Made by a program: the position numbers and the translations under genes. From contig JALRKF010000148.1 in assembly GCA_023254905.1 (NCBI GenBank), positions 1 to 34,222 on the forward strand: a stretch of DNA of 34,222 nt, read 5' to 3'. The stretch comes from Crocinitomicaceae bacterium. Lineage in GTDB: Bacteria; Bacteroidota; Bacteroidia; Flavobacteriales_D; Crocinitomicaceae. Below, piece by piece: positions 1 to 8,486 of this stretch. The notes under the pieces were generated by a model. The model was not told the origin of the DNA. It worked only from the letters and a program-made list of their open reading frames with translations, and ran no database searches. Position 1 is the first letter of the stretch. The number at the start of each line of letters is the position of its first letter.

Positions 1-2
1 CT

Positions 3-167
3 ATGAGTAATTTAATTCTCTTCATTATAGGTTTTGTTATTTTCTCAACCTATATGTTCTTCCTTACCCGAATGATTTGGAAGCAACATAAAATTCAAGA
101 GCAGAATGAGGATAGAATCATAAAGCTTCAGCATCACGACCAAGACAAAAATTCAGCGGCCTCCTGA
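3..167 (+). CDS. Small single-pass membrane protein, unknown function
   Basis: A 54-codon reading frame runs from an ATG at base 3 to a TGA at 165-167. Residues 4-22 form one hydrophobic segment (LILFIIGFVIFSTYMFFL), followed by a short basic stretch (R23, K27, H29, K30) and a polar, charged tail. This is the layout of a single-span membrane protein with its C-terminal half probably in the cytoplasm. The start codon overlaps a TGA at 4-6 (ATGA), so it may be translationally coupled to an upstream gene that lies outside the window; that gene cannot be seen. I do not recognise a family. Small accessory subunits of transporters or oxidases look like this, but nothing here identifies one. Confidence 0.5.
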   Translation: MSNLILFIIGFVIFSTYMFFLTRMIWKQHKIQEQNEDRIIKLQHHDQDKNSAAS

Positions 168-316
168 TTCATTCTTATCTCCTTCCTTGGAACCACCCGC
201 AATTTTGTTACGCTACCTCATTATTAGAGAGCTGTCTGGAATAGCCTCAAGGGATACAGCGTATGTTATTCTTGAAAACTTGACAGGTTCCAATTAATGA
301 TACAGAGACATTCTCT

Positions 317-1003
317 TTAGTTTTGCTCCGTACGTCTGAACTTTGTTCTATCTGCTAAACTTTGAATCTCGTCTGATTCGTATATCATCTTTTTCTCACT
401 AGAATTGACTATTTCTATCATCGCTACAGCAATATCTTGAGCGTGAATGAGACGATATTTCTTGAATCTGCCGACTAACAGAAATCCTATCAACTTAAAC
501 CCAACTAAACCTATTTTTTCCAGAAGGCGATTTTCTTTCCTGGAACCATCAATTATTGATGGGCGCATAATATAACTTAAATCTGGTCCGTCTTTTTTAA
601 TGGCATTTTCCATCTCACCTTTAAGACGATTATAAAATATTGAACTCTCACTGTTCGCTCCAATTGCCGAAATAACGGCAAAACCCTTCACTCCATTTGT
701 CTTTGCTGCAAGAGCTATTTTTTTTGGTATTCCGAAGTCTATCTTGTAATAAAGCTTTTTATCCGGAGTCTTTTTTCGAGTGGTGCCAATGCAACAAAAA
801 ACATGATCACCTTGAATATGCTCAGTCCAATCATTCGTATCCAATAGTTGGACAATATGCTCCTCCATCTTTTCATGCTTAAAACCTAATGGACGTCTTG
901 AAATAACTACTAACTTGCTGTATCGATTATCTTCTAAAAGTTCTTTGATTAGGTAATTTCCGGTTAAACCTGTTGCTCCTATTATTATCCCTACTTTAGA
1001 CAT
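317..1003 (-). CDS. Atypical short-chain dehydrogenase, NAD(P)-binding (TIP30/YbjT-like)
   Basis: This 228-residue protein begins with a Rossmann fold: beta strand VGIII followed by the glycine motif GATGLTG at residues 9-15, the pattern of atypical or extended SDRs. ISRRPLG near residues 35-40 suggests a 2'-phosphate (NADPH) pocket. The signature FYNRLKGEME supplies the Y124-xxx-K128 pair, preceded by SAIGANS, and MRPSIIDG at 146-153 is typical of the HTATIP2/TIP30 and NAD(P)H-binding oxidoreductase group. Length fits a single-domain cytosolic member. The substrate cannot be deduced. It is divergent from the acetyltransferase gene that follows and is not clearly part of an operon. Family assignment is firm; the exact activity is unknown. 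Confidence 0.85.
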   Translation of the reverse strand: MSKVGIIIGATGLTGNYLIKELLEDNRYSKLVVISRRPLGFKHEKMEEHIVQLLDTNDWTEHIQGDHVFCCIGTTRKKTPDKKLYYKIDFGIPKKIALAAKTNGVKGFAVISAIGANSESSIFYNRLKGEMENAIKKDGPDLSYIMRPSIIDGSRKENRLLEKIGLVGFKLIGFLLVGRFKKYRLIHAQDIAVAMIEIVNSSEKKMIYESDEIQSLADRTKFRRTEQN

Positions 1004-1040
1004 TTTATAAATTTAATAAAGTTATCATTTGAACTTTATT

Positions 1041-1048
1041 TATCTTTG
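1041..1048 (+). promoter_or_regulatory. Candidate -7 box (TATCTTTG) of the acetyltransferase gene
   Basis: TATCTTTG matches the Bacteroidota primary-sigma -7 consensus TAnnTTTG at every fixed position and lies in the 1004-1075 gap between divergent genes. No TTG is seen at the usual 17-23 bp upstream, so the -33 element is weak or absent. If it is used, transcription would start near 1053-1056. That would exclude the TTG at 1046 as a start codon. Confidence 0.4.
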
Positions 1049-1075
1049 GGCATCACGCTTATATCCAAAAATAAA

Positions 1076-1618
1076 TTGATTCAAATATTACCACAAGGCG
1101 CCGTTGATCTATCAGAAATAAATAAAAATCGAATTTTTGATCTTATGGTTCGTGCCTATGCGATTACGGAAGAGGATATTTGGGGAGAAAATTACGTTCG
1201 AGTTCCGCGAGAAGAATTCTTAAGACTTTTAGAGAATGAAACGTTCTTCATCGCGCTAGAAGGTGATCAATTAATTGGAAGTATTCAAGTTTACAGAAAG
1301 AGTGATACTCTTTTCGGATTAGGGTTATTGAATATCGACTTTGAACACAAAGGAAGAAATATAGGATCCTTATTGGTCTCAGCAGCAGAAGATTATGCTA
1401 GACAAAATGGAGGTAAGTGCATGCAGATTGAAATCCTAAGACCTGAAATTTCAGATTCTGCCTACAAAAAATGGTTAGAAGAATGGTATGAGAAACTTAA
1501 CTATCGTTTTATCGAAACCGTTCCTTTCGAGGCTATTGAAACAGAACAATCTCACAAGAAAAAAAAGATGAAGACTAATGCCGTATTTGACATTTTTCAT
1601 AAAACTCTGTCACCGTAA
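1076..1618 (+). CDS. GNAT family N-acetyltransferase
   Basis: The protein carries the acetyl-CoA-binding GNAT core: strand beta4 (GLGLLNIDFEHKG), then the pyrophosphate loop RNIGSLLVSAAEDYAR (R/Q-x-x-G-x-G/A type), and a later strand MQIEILRP with a C-terminal KLNYRFIE segment typical of motif B. There is no ATG before residue 34 of the open frame. I place the start at TTG 1076, which gives MIQILPQG as beta1, the usual GNAT beginning. The frame stays open upstream to another TTG at 1046, but that codon sits inside a perfect TAnnTTTG promoter box. The C-terminus is lysine-rich (HKKKKMK). The substrate is unknown. The gene converges on the LytTR regulator. Confidence 0.85.
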   Translation: MIQILPQGAVDLSEINKNRIFDLMVRAYAITEEDIWGENYVRVPREEFLRLLENETFFIALEGDQLIGSIQVYRKSDTLFGLGLLNIDFEHKGRNIGSLLVSAAEDYARQNGGKCMQIEILRPEISDSAYKKWLEEWYEKLNYRFIETVPFEAIETEQSHKKKKMKTNAVFDIFHKTLSP

Positions 1619-1619
1619 T

Positions 1620-1637
1620 TTTCATGGCAGCATGAAA
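1620..1637. terminator. Hairpin between convergent genes, possible weak bidirectional terminator
   Basis: TTTCATG (1620-1626) and CATGAAA (1631-1637) are a perfect 7-bp inverted repeat around a GCAG loop, directly after the acetyltransferase stop and before the end of the converging LytTR gene. No U-tract follows on either strand, so intrinsic termination would be weak. It could instead serve as an mRNA 3' end stabiliser. Confidence 0.35.
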
Positions 1638-1654
1638 GGTGTCAAGTCCATAAA

Positions 1655-2332
1655 TTAATCCCTGTTATCCATATAAGTCTTCAACATATTCGAGTAAGAC
1701 TTACTTACTGGTATTTCATTATCCCTAATCCAAACACTCTTCCTATTGTACTTTTCGATCTTTTTAGATGAAACAATATACGAACGGTGGATTCTGAGAA
1801 AATCCTGATTTAGATTGTGTAACATATCATTCATATTCGAGTAAACCAAAATCTTACCCTCTACAGTAACGATTTTAAGATACTCACTTGCCCCTTCTAT
1901 CCAAAGAATATCATTTAAGAGAACTTTCACCTGCTCCAACCCTGATTTCACCATAATAGATTCACCATAATCCTCTCCTTTCTTAAAATTCTTGTATTTC
2001 TTAAGCGCATGATCAAACCTTGTCTGAGATATAGGTTTCAAAAGAAAATCAAGAGCATCAATTTGATACCCCCAATATGCGTACTTCGAGTCTGAAGTGA
2101 TAACAATGACATCCGGATCTATATCATATTTTGCTAAATATTCAATTGCAGAACCATCAGGCATTTCCACATCCAAAAAAACGAGATCTGCTTGCTTAAG
2201 TTTGGCCTCCAATTGTTCTCCCTGGAGTGAATCAAAACTCCCAATTAACTGACAATCATCGTGTAACGACAAATAACTCTTGATTAAAGAGTGAATGATT
2301 TTGTCGTCATCTACAACAACTACTTGAATCAT
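1655..2332 (-). CDS. LytTR-family DNA-binding response regulator
   Basis: Residues 1-120 form a receiver domain with the acidic cluster D8-D9-D10, phospho-acceptor D54 (VFLDVEMP), switch T79 (VIVITSD) and K99 (LLKP). Residues about 125-225 form a LytTR DNA-binding domain with the landmarks DILWIEGASEYLKI, LRIHRSYIVS and the final IPVSKSYS. This is the LytR/AlgR-type two-component regulator, common in Bacteroidota. The usual partner is a membrane kinase with a LytS-type core, but none is adjacent. The divergent neighbour is a soluble hybrid kinase ending in an Hpt domain, which could be its phosphodonor (inference). The regulated genes are unknown. All key receiver residues are present. Confidence 0.93.
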   Translation of the reverse strand: MIQVVVVDDDKIIHSLIKSYLSLHDDCQLIGSFDSLQGEQLEAKLKQADLVFLDVEMPDGSAIEYLAKYDIDPDVIVITSDSKYAYWGYQIDALDFLLKPISQTRFDHALKKYKNFKKGEDYGESIMVKSGLEQVKVLLNDILWIEGASEYLKIVTVEGKILVYSNMNDMLHNLNQDFLRIHRSYIVSSKKIEKYNRKSVWIRDNEIPVSKSYSNMLKTYMDNRD

Positions 2333-2480
2333 TTGTGCATTATTTTACGTAATTTAGTGTTAACTTACTTAAATTTTCAGTTAATTCGCTGAACAAGTAA
2401 AAAAAATCGTGGAAAACTTATCCAATTTCAATCATTCAAGAACACTTACGCAGTTCAATTAAGAATGAAAAAAGTTTGAT

Positions 2481-4979
2481 ATGAAAGTAGAAGCACCCAC
2501 AAAAGAGGCGAAAATATTCATAGTTGAGGATGAATTTATCGTAAATGAGAACATCAAACTCGATGTTCAAAGCTTCGGCTATAATGTTGTCGGAAGCGCT
2601 ACGAAGGGAGTTGACGCTATTGAACAGATTTTTGCTACACGACCGGATCTTATCCTGATGGATATTAATCTAAATGGAAGTATAACCGGTTTAGACGTTG
2701 CTAGACGAATAAAAGATCTAAATATACCAGTAGTTTTTCTAACAGCTTATGCCGATGAAAACACATTAAAGGAGGCCTCTGAGCTGGGGGCGTATGGATT
2801 TTTAACAAAACCATTCCAAACCCTAGACTTAGTTTCTTCCATACGAATGGCCATTTCTAAGTCAAAAAGCGTGGAAGCAATTTCAAATGAAAAGGAAGAC
2901 GCTAAAGAAAAGCTGGTAACTACAGAAAGGATCTACAAACAAATTATTGAGAATGTAAAGGATCTCATTTACACAACAGATAAAGAAGGTAAAATAAAAT
3001 ACATAAATCAAGTCGTAAAAGAGTTTGGCTACGACATTGATGACTTTCTAGGTAAGAGTTTGTTCGGTTTCGCCAAAAAAGAATACCAAGAAAAAATCAA
3101 ATCTATTCTTAATGAACTTTCTTCTGGATATCAGAAAAATATAGAAATAGAATTTCCAATGCTCTCCAACGATAATAAGGAGGTATGGATGGGGCATAGT
3201 TTGACTACCATAACAGATGAAAATGGAGAAATTATAGGTTTTCAAGGTATTGCTAGAAATATAAGCGAAAGGTTAGCTTTTGAGGACGAATTACTTAAGG
3301 CAAAGGAAAAAGCATTGGAGGCAACCGAAATGAAATCTGAGTTCTTGGCAAATATGAGCCATGAGATACGGACACCTTTGAACGGTATTGTTGGAATAAG
3401 CAAATTAATTACAGATACCGAATTAAATGCTAAGCAACGGGAATATATGAGAGCCATAGTTTTCTCTACAGATCAGTTACTTGGTATAATCAATAACACA
3501 TTAGATTTATCTAAACTTGAAGCCGAAAAGATGACAGTGAATACAAAAGTTATCGATACCGTTGAATTAGTCTCTGGAATTGAAGCTATCTATCAGCAGA
3601 GATCTCTTGAAAAGGGAATTAATTTCAGTTTCTTTCATGATGATCTGATTCCAGACTATCTCGTTGGAGACGCTGTAAAAATCAAGCAAATTTTGCATAA
3701 TTTGGTTGGAAATGCACTAAAATTTACTGAGCAAGGGTCTGTAAAAATATCAACTTATCTCCGTTCAGAGGAGAAAGAAAAAAACTGGATAGAATTTCGC
3801 GTATCGGATTCTGGTATCGGTATTGAAAACGATAAACTTGAAGCTATCTTTAAGGCATTCGAGCAAAGCAATAACTCTGCAGATCGAGATTTTGGAGGAA
3901 CTGGTCTTGGACTTGCCATTGTCCAAAAATTAGTAGACCTCCTTGGTGGTGAAATAAAAGTGAAGAGTACAATAAACAAAGGCTCAGTGTTTACTGTTGT
4001 TTTACCTCTGAAAACAGCATCGCAAGAGGAAATAGATTCCATACTTAAACTCACAGAGGAAGAGAACTACATCCTCGATGGTACGAAAGTATTGATTGTT
4101 GAAGATAACAAGGTAAATCAGCTCGTTACATCTGATCTTCTGGTGTCAAAGGGATGCGAAACCACCATTTGTGAAAATGGTCAAGAAGCTATCGAGAAAT
4201 TAGAAAGTAATGCATTTGATATTGTTTTAATGGATATGCAGATGCCTGTTATGGATGGATATACAGCTATGAGAATAATACGAAGTAATACAGAAAGTAA
4301 TTACTCAAAAATTCCGATAATAGCCTTGACAGCGCATGTGTTCAGTGGTGAGCTTGAAAAGTGCATTCAGGCAGGAGCCACAGACTATTTGTCGAAGCCT
4401 TTCGAGCCAAAAGAGCTCTTTGGAATGATTTGGAAGCTTGCCAAAGATTCAAAAACCAACGACAGCAATGAGTCCGGTAATACAAGACCTCAAAATAATT
4501 CTACAAACAATCAGCAGGGTAACTCTACATCCAATACATCCATTAGCAATGACGGAAATATTCACTTTACTGGTATAAAAAGTATCGAGCATCCAGATCT
4601 AAATGAGTCAAAAAAGGATGATTTCAATAACCATACTCTAGTTGATTTCAAAAGGCTGAAAGAGTTTTTAAATGGTAACGATACGATACTCACAAGTACC
4701 TTAAAGGCAATAAAAGAAACTTTTCAAGAATGCCTCAGTGATTTGCATAAAATTGCAAAAGAAGAGGACAATGATAATCTTAAACGGGTTATCCATAAAC
4801 TCAAACCCAACTTAGAGATGATCGGAAGTATTTATCTGCATGAAACCTCTCTCCGTCTTGAGAAAAGTAGTTTGAATGGGGAGCAAGGTCGAGAAGATCT
4901 AGATACAGTAATAAGAGGCATGAAAAGGATACTAGTAATTATCGATGATTATTTACTTGATCAATTACACGTTTATTAA
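2481..4979 (+). CDS. Soluble hybrid histidine kinase, REC-PAS-HisKA-HATPase-REC-Hpt
   Basis: This 832-residue protein holds a whole phosphorelay. The order is: N-terminal receiver (about 10-125; D61, T88, K110); PAS domain with PAC end (about 148-265); HisKA with H294 in MSHEIRTPLNG; HATPase_c with N-box 404-416, DSGIGI 443-448 and GGTGLGLAI 472-480; second receiver (about 535-655; D585, T617, K639); a low-complexity Asn/Ser linker (about 658-700); and a C-terminal Hpt domain with H772 in IHKLKPNLEMIG. No membrane segment or signal peptide is present, so it is cytoplasmic and probably takes its input from the PAS domain or by phosphorylation of the N-terminal receiver. The free Hpt suggests transfer to a separate regulator; the divergent LytTR protein is the nearest candidate (inference). 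All catalytic residues look intact. Confidence 0.93.
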   Translation: MKVEAPTKEAKIFIVEDEFIVNENIKLDVQSFGYNVVGSATKGVDAIEQIFATRPDLILMDINLNGSITGLDVARRIKDLNIPVVFLTAYADENTLKEASELGAYGFLTKPFQTLDLVSSIRMAISKSKSVEAISNEKEDAKEKLVTTERIYKQIIENVKDLIYTTDKEGKIKYINQVVKEFGYDIDDFLGKSLFGFAKKEYQEKIKSILNELSSGYQKNIEIEFPMLSNDNKEVWMGHSLTTITDENGEIIGFQGIARNISERLAFEDELLKAKEKALEATEMKSEFLANMSHEIRTPLNGIVGISKLITDTELNAKQREYMRAIVFSTDQLLGIINNTLDLSKLEAEKMTVNTKVIDTVELVSGIEAIYQQRSLEKGINFSFFHDDLIPDYLVGDAVKIKQILHNLVGNALKFTEQGSVKISTYLRSEEKEKNWIEFRVSDSGIGIENDKLEAIFKAFEQSNNSADRDFGGTGLGLAIVQKLVDLLGGEIKVKSTINKGSVFTVVLPLKTASQEEIDSILKLTEEENYILDGTKVLIVEDNKVNQLVTSDLLVSKGCETTICENGQEAIEKLESNAFDIVLMDMQMPVMDGYTAMRIIRSNTESNYSKIPIIALTAHVFSGELEKCIQAGATDYLSKPFEPKELFGMIWKLAKDSKTNDSNESGNTRPQNNSTNNQQGNSTSNTSISNDGNIHFTGIKSIEHPDLNESKKDDFNNHTLVDFKRLKEFLNGNDTILTSTLKAIKETFQECLSDLHKIAKEEDNDNLKRVIHKLKPNLEMIGSIYLHETSLRLEKSSLNGEQGREDLDTVIRGMKRILVIIDDYLLDQLHVY

Positions 4980-5035
4980 ATCTATTTAGGTCTTAATTAG
5001 TGCTTCAGTAGTTCAAACTTATAAAATTACTTTCG

Positions 5036-5043
5036 TAAGTTTG
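5036..5043 (+). promoter_or_regulatory. Candidate -7 box (TAAGTTTG) for the SulP gene
   Basis: TAAGTTTG fits the Bacteroidota TAnnTTTG consensus and lies 31 bp before the ATG at 5075, giving a plausible short leader. No TTG is found at 17-23 bp upstream, so the match rests on the -7 element only. Confidence 0.4.
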
Positions 5044-5074
5044 CGGATTTGTTTTAATTCAAAACAATATTTGT

Positions 5075-6679
5075 ATGCTCTCGAAGTTGACTTCAAATCC
5101 CAAAAATGACATTCTCTCTGGATTAACTGTTGCACTTGCACTTGTGCCTGAAGCCGTTGCATTTGCCTTTGTTGCGGGTATTGACCCCATGGTTGGACTT
5201 TATGGAGCATTCATGATGGGAATAGTCACATCTCTTATAGGAGGAAGGCCAGGAATGATTTCAGGTGCGACTGGTGCGATGGCTGTTGTTATGGTTCACT
5301 TAATACAAAGAGGTAATCAAGTTGGGCTAGAACTTCTATCACCGATCGATAACCTCGGGCTTTATTGGCTATTTTTCACTTTGCTTATAGTTGGTGTAAT
5401 TCAGGCGAGTGCTGGCTTTCTTAAACTAGGTAAATTCGTGCGGCTCATACCACATCCAGTAATGATGGGATTCGTTAATGGATTAGCTATTGTTATTTTT
5501 CTCTCTCAACTTGGCATGTTCAAGGAGACAGTAAATGGTGAAAAATTATGGATTAATGGGAGTGAGCTTGCTTTAATGCTTTTATTAGTAGCCCTAACTA
5601 TGTCTATAATGTTCTTACTTCCGAAAATAACAAAGAAGGTACCCTCGGCACTTGTAGCAATTCTAGTAATTGCAATGCTTACTATTTTTGGTGGGTTGGA
5701 TGTAAGTACTGTAGGATCATTTATTCATGAAGGAGGTGGCTCCGGCCTTCAAGGAACACTGCCGTCTTTTCAATCAGATATTTTCTCTATAATTTATACA
5801 ATGACTGGAGAATGGAGTATGATTATTTCTACAGCCTTTCTATTAGCTGCTGTAGGATTAATTGAGTCATTAATGACACTAAATCTGGTTGATGAAATAA
5901 CGAACTCCAGGGGAAGTGGCAATAGAGAATGTATAGCTCAAGGTACAGCTAACATAATAAACGGCCTATTCGGAGGAATGGGAGGATGCGCTATGATTGG
6001 GCAATCTATTATAAATGTTAACTCAGGTGGACGAGGCAGATTATCAGGGATAATAGCGGCCATGGCTCTTTTATCTTTCATTTTGTTTGGAGCTCCTTTA
6101 ATAGAACAGATTCCGATCGCCTCTTTAGTTGGTGTAATGTTTATGGTAGTCATCGGAACTTTTGCTTGGAGTAGCTTTCGAATATTAAATAAAATCCCTT
6201 TGTCAGATACTGTTGTTTTAATTACCGTTTCTGCGGTAACAGTTTGGCAAGATCTCGCAATAGCGGTAATTGTGGGTGTAGTAATGTCTGCACTCGTATT
6301 TGCATGGAAAAATGCAACTATGATCCGTGCACGAAAGGTTATAAAAAATGATGGCACGAAAGTTTATGAGATTTGGGGACCTCTTTTCTTTGGCTCAGTA
6401 CAGACATTTAACACCAAATTTGATCCTGAAAATGATCCTGAAATGATTGAAATAGACTTTATTGAGTCCAAGGTAAGCGATCATTCGGCCATCGAAGCAT
6501 TGCGTAATGTTGCAAATAAATATTTAGATCTAGGCAAAAATGTTCGATTGACGCATTTAAGCGAGGACTGTAAAGCAATGCTTTTAAAACGTAATCCTGA
6601 ATTTGAGACGATAATTGAACATTCTGTTGATGATCCTCGATATTACGTTATGACAGATCTCATAGATAAAGAAATATAA
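5075..6679 (+). CDS. SulP/SLC26 family anion transporter with STAS domain
   Basis: A 534-residue inner-membrane protein with about 10-14 hydrophobic spans. The N-terminus (DILSGLTVALALVPEAVAFAFVAGIDPMVGLY, residues about 12-43) is the SulP signature, followed by the GRPGMISGATGAMAVVM segment. The region PQ-like GGMGGCAMIGQSIINVNSGGRGRLSG is the second diagnostic SulP block. Residues about 425-525 form a cytoplasmic STAS domain (EIDFIESKVSDHSAIEALRN). The family moves sulfate, bicarbonate or other inorganic anions, often with Na+ or H+; the substrate cannot be read from the sequence, and many marine members carry bicarbonate. It follows the hybrid kinase by 95 bp with its own promoter candidate. 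Its stop codon abuts the converging lipoprotein gene directly. Confidence 0.92.
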   Translation: MLSKLTSNPKNDILSGLTVALALVPEAVAFAFVAGIDPMVGLYGAFMMGIVTSLIGGRPGMISGATGAMAVVMVHLIQRGNQVGLELLSPIDNLGLYWLFFTLLIVGVIQASAGFLKLGKFVRLIPHPVMMGFVNGLAIVIFLSQLGMFKETVNGEKLWINGSELALMLLLVALTMSIMFLLPKITKKVPSALVAILVIAMLTIFGGLDVSTVGSFIHEGGGSGLQGTLPSFQSDIFSIIYTMTGEWSMIISTAFLLAAVGLIESLMTLNLVDEITNSRGSGNRECIAQGTANIINGLFGGMGGCAMIGQSIINVNSGGRGRLSGIIAAMALLSFILFGAPLIEQIPIASLVGVMFMVVIGTFAWSSFRILNKIPLSDTVVLITVSAVTVWQDLAIAVIVGVVMSALVFAWKNATMIRARKVIKNDGTKVYEIWGPLFFGSVQTFNTKFDPENDPEMIEIDFIESKVSDHSAIEALRNVANKYLDLGKNVRLTHLSEDCKAMLLKRNPEFETIIEHSVDDPRYYVMTDLIDKEI

Positions 6680-7240
6680 CTACAACCCCCATTTTACCTC
6701 CATAGAAATTTGACATTCATCCGACGTCATTAAAATAGTAGTTGGAAATTTAGCTTCGCCCATTGTATACCAGCTAAGATCATTAAAGTCGAATTCACAA
6801 ATTGTCTCAGACATCCCTTCAAAGTTATTATCAAAATCGAATAAGGAAACGCGAAAATGTGGCATTCTCTGCACTACTTCTATTTCCATAGGGTAATCAA
6901 GATTGAATACTTGTCTTCCGCTATCATTATTATTTATTGTATCTGAATATTTGAACCTATGCACCTCATAAATAATTTCTTCCGATGTAAGGTCGTCAAG
7001 AAAAATATAAGTGTCAGGTGCACCGTCCTCGTCCCAACTAGAATTATCGCTTCTCAAAAGTGGAAAATCAATAGTTACCTTACTAATCAAAATATTTGTG
7101 GGATATTGACAAATACCATTGTCTACAGTGGCACTCTCAGAATAATTCAAAGCCACAGGATCTGTGCAACCCTGTTTCGAGCAAGAAAATATACAAACTG
7201 AAAATATAGCGAGCGTGGTGTAATTAAATAGGACTTTCAT
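6680..7240 (-). CDS. Lipoprotein with GCTDPxALNY motif and possible C2-like domain
   Basis: A 186-residue lipoprotein. A short hydrophobic signal ends in the lipobox FSC, with Cys20 as the lipidated residue. It is followed by the motif GCTDPVALNYSESA with DNGICQY (Cys25 and a second Cys about 18 residues on), a repeat widespread in surface proteins of Flavobacteriales and probably disulfide-linked. The rest is acidic and beta-rich: EIEVVQRMPHFRVSLFDFDN resembles the Asp-rich calcium-binding strand and loop of C2-type domains, but this is only a resemblance. It is expected on the envelope. Function is unknown. It stands between a convergent transporter gene and dinB and does not appear to share an operon with either. 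Confidence 0.75.
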   Translation of the reverse strand: MKVLFNYTTLAIFSVCIFSCSKQGCTDPVALNYSESATVDNGICQYPTNILISKVTIDFPLLRSDNSSWDEDGAPDTYIFLDDLTSEEIIYEVHRFKYSDTINNNDSGRQVFNLDYPMEIEVVQRMPHFRVSLFDFDNNFEGMSETICEFDFNDLSWYTMGEAKFPTTILMTSDECQISMEVKWGL

Positions 7241-7337
7241 TTGTACGGTTATTTTGTTTACTTATAAAAAAACCATGAAATCTCACCGCTACACGCTATT
7301 ATTCAACAACTTATACCTTATTTTCAGTTGTATAACA

Positions 7338-8417
7338 TTAAAACTTGAATTCCAGCTGTTCCTCTATCAATAAATCTTCACACTTATTATTCAAATTCGA
7401 TAGTGAAACACCAAGCAATCTTACAGAGGAGCGAAGGGCTTCTTGCAGGAGAAGTGATTGCACGATATCCATAAACTCTTCTTCGTTAGATAAGTAATTA
7501 TCAACTGTTTTTGATCTTGTTTGCACCTGAAAATCACTGTATTTAATTTTCAAAGTGACCGTTCTGCCCAAAATATTGGATTTATTTATTCGTCGAAGTA
7601 ACTCCTTAACGACAAGAGCTAGCTTTTCTAGTAAAAAATCAATCTGCCTTATGTCCTCGCTGAATGTTCTCTCTGCTGCTATAGATTTACGTTTTCTATT
7701 TGGCCGGACAGGTGAATCTTGCACGCCGCGGACAATATTAAAAAAATGTAATCCAGATTTCCCAAAATGGTCCATTAAATAGCTTTTACTGTGTCTTCTA
7801 AGATCACGACCGAAAAATATTCCATGCATTTTCATCTTCTCAGCTGTGACCTTTCCTACTCCAAAAAACTTATCTATTGGCAACTCATTCAAGAAATCTA
7901 AAACCTCTTCTGGTGGAATTGTTTTCTGTCCATTTGGCTTATTTATATCAGAAGCAATCTTAGCGGTAAATTTATTTATTGAAATTCCAGCTGAAGCTGT
8001 AAGACCTACCTCATTCAATATTCTGTATCTGATTTCCTCAGCCAATAGCGTTGCAGAGGGATGACCAATTTTATTTTCTGTTACATCTAAAAATGCTTCA
8101 TCTAATGATAAGGGTTCAACCAAATCTGTGTAGTCGTAAAATATCTCTTTGATCATTCCCGATATCTCTTTATATCTCTCAAATCGAGGTTTAACGAAAA
8201 TCAACTCTTGACAGCGTAAATTCGCAATTTTTGAGGACATTGCAGAACGAACACCATATTTTCGAGCCTCGTAACTTGCAGCCGCTACCACACCCCGCTC
8301 CCTGCTCCCACCTACAGCTATTGGTTTACCCTTTAACTTAGGGTTATCAAGTTGCTCCACAGAAGCATAAAATGCATCCATATCAATATGAATGATCTTT
8401 CGAATTGGTAAATCCAT
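7338..8417 (-). CDS. dinB: DNA polymerase IV (Y-family translesion polymerase)
   Basis: The 359-residue length is normal for DinB. The catalytic palm carries D12 in HIDMDAFYASVEQ and the D106-E107 pair in LSLDEAFLDVT, the two-metal site of Y-family polymerases. Y49-R52 (ASYEARKYGVRSAMSS) is the fingers motif contacting the incoming nucleotide. Helix-hairpin-helix thumb elements (FFGVGKVTAEKMKMHGI) and the little-finger domain (about 240-345) follow. The last residues (EQLEFKF) resemble a beta-clamp binding peptide. It performs error-prone synthesis past damaged bases. No SOS box could be judged from the short upstream region. Confidence 0.96.
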   Translation of the reverse strand: MDLPIRKIIHIDMDAFYASVEQLDNPKLKGKPIAVGGSRERGVVAAASYEARKYGVRSAMSSKIANLRCQELIFVKPRFERYKEISGMIKEIFYDYTDLVEPLSLDEAFLDVTENKIGHPSATLLAEEIRYRILNEVGLTASAGISINKFTAKIASDINKPNGQKTIPPEEVLDFLNELPIDKFFGVGKVTAEKMKMHGIFFGRDLRRHSKSYLMDHFGKSGLHFFNIVRGVQDSPVRPNRKRKSIAAERTFSEDIRQIDFLLEKLALVVKELLRRINKSNILGRTVTLKIKYSDFQVQTRSKTVDNYLSNEEEFMDIVQSLLLQEALRSSVRLLGVSLSNLNNKCEDLLIEEQLEFKF

Positions 8418-8486
8418 TTATACAATTCCCGTTATCCACACAAATTAACAATTCGCATAAAATAACAATTAATATCTTTAAACCTG

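Noticed and set aside
5938-6357. 139-codon open frame on the minus strand inside the SulP gene
   Set aside because: It is antisense to conserved transporter spans; its Pro/Thr/Ile-rich translation is typical of a shadow frame.
7241-7337. ACAACT...AGTTGT repeat after dinB as a terminator
   Set aside because: The stem is 6 bp with a 14-base loop and no adjacent U-tract on the minus strand.
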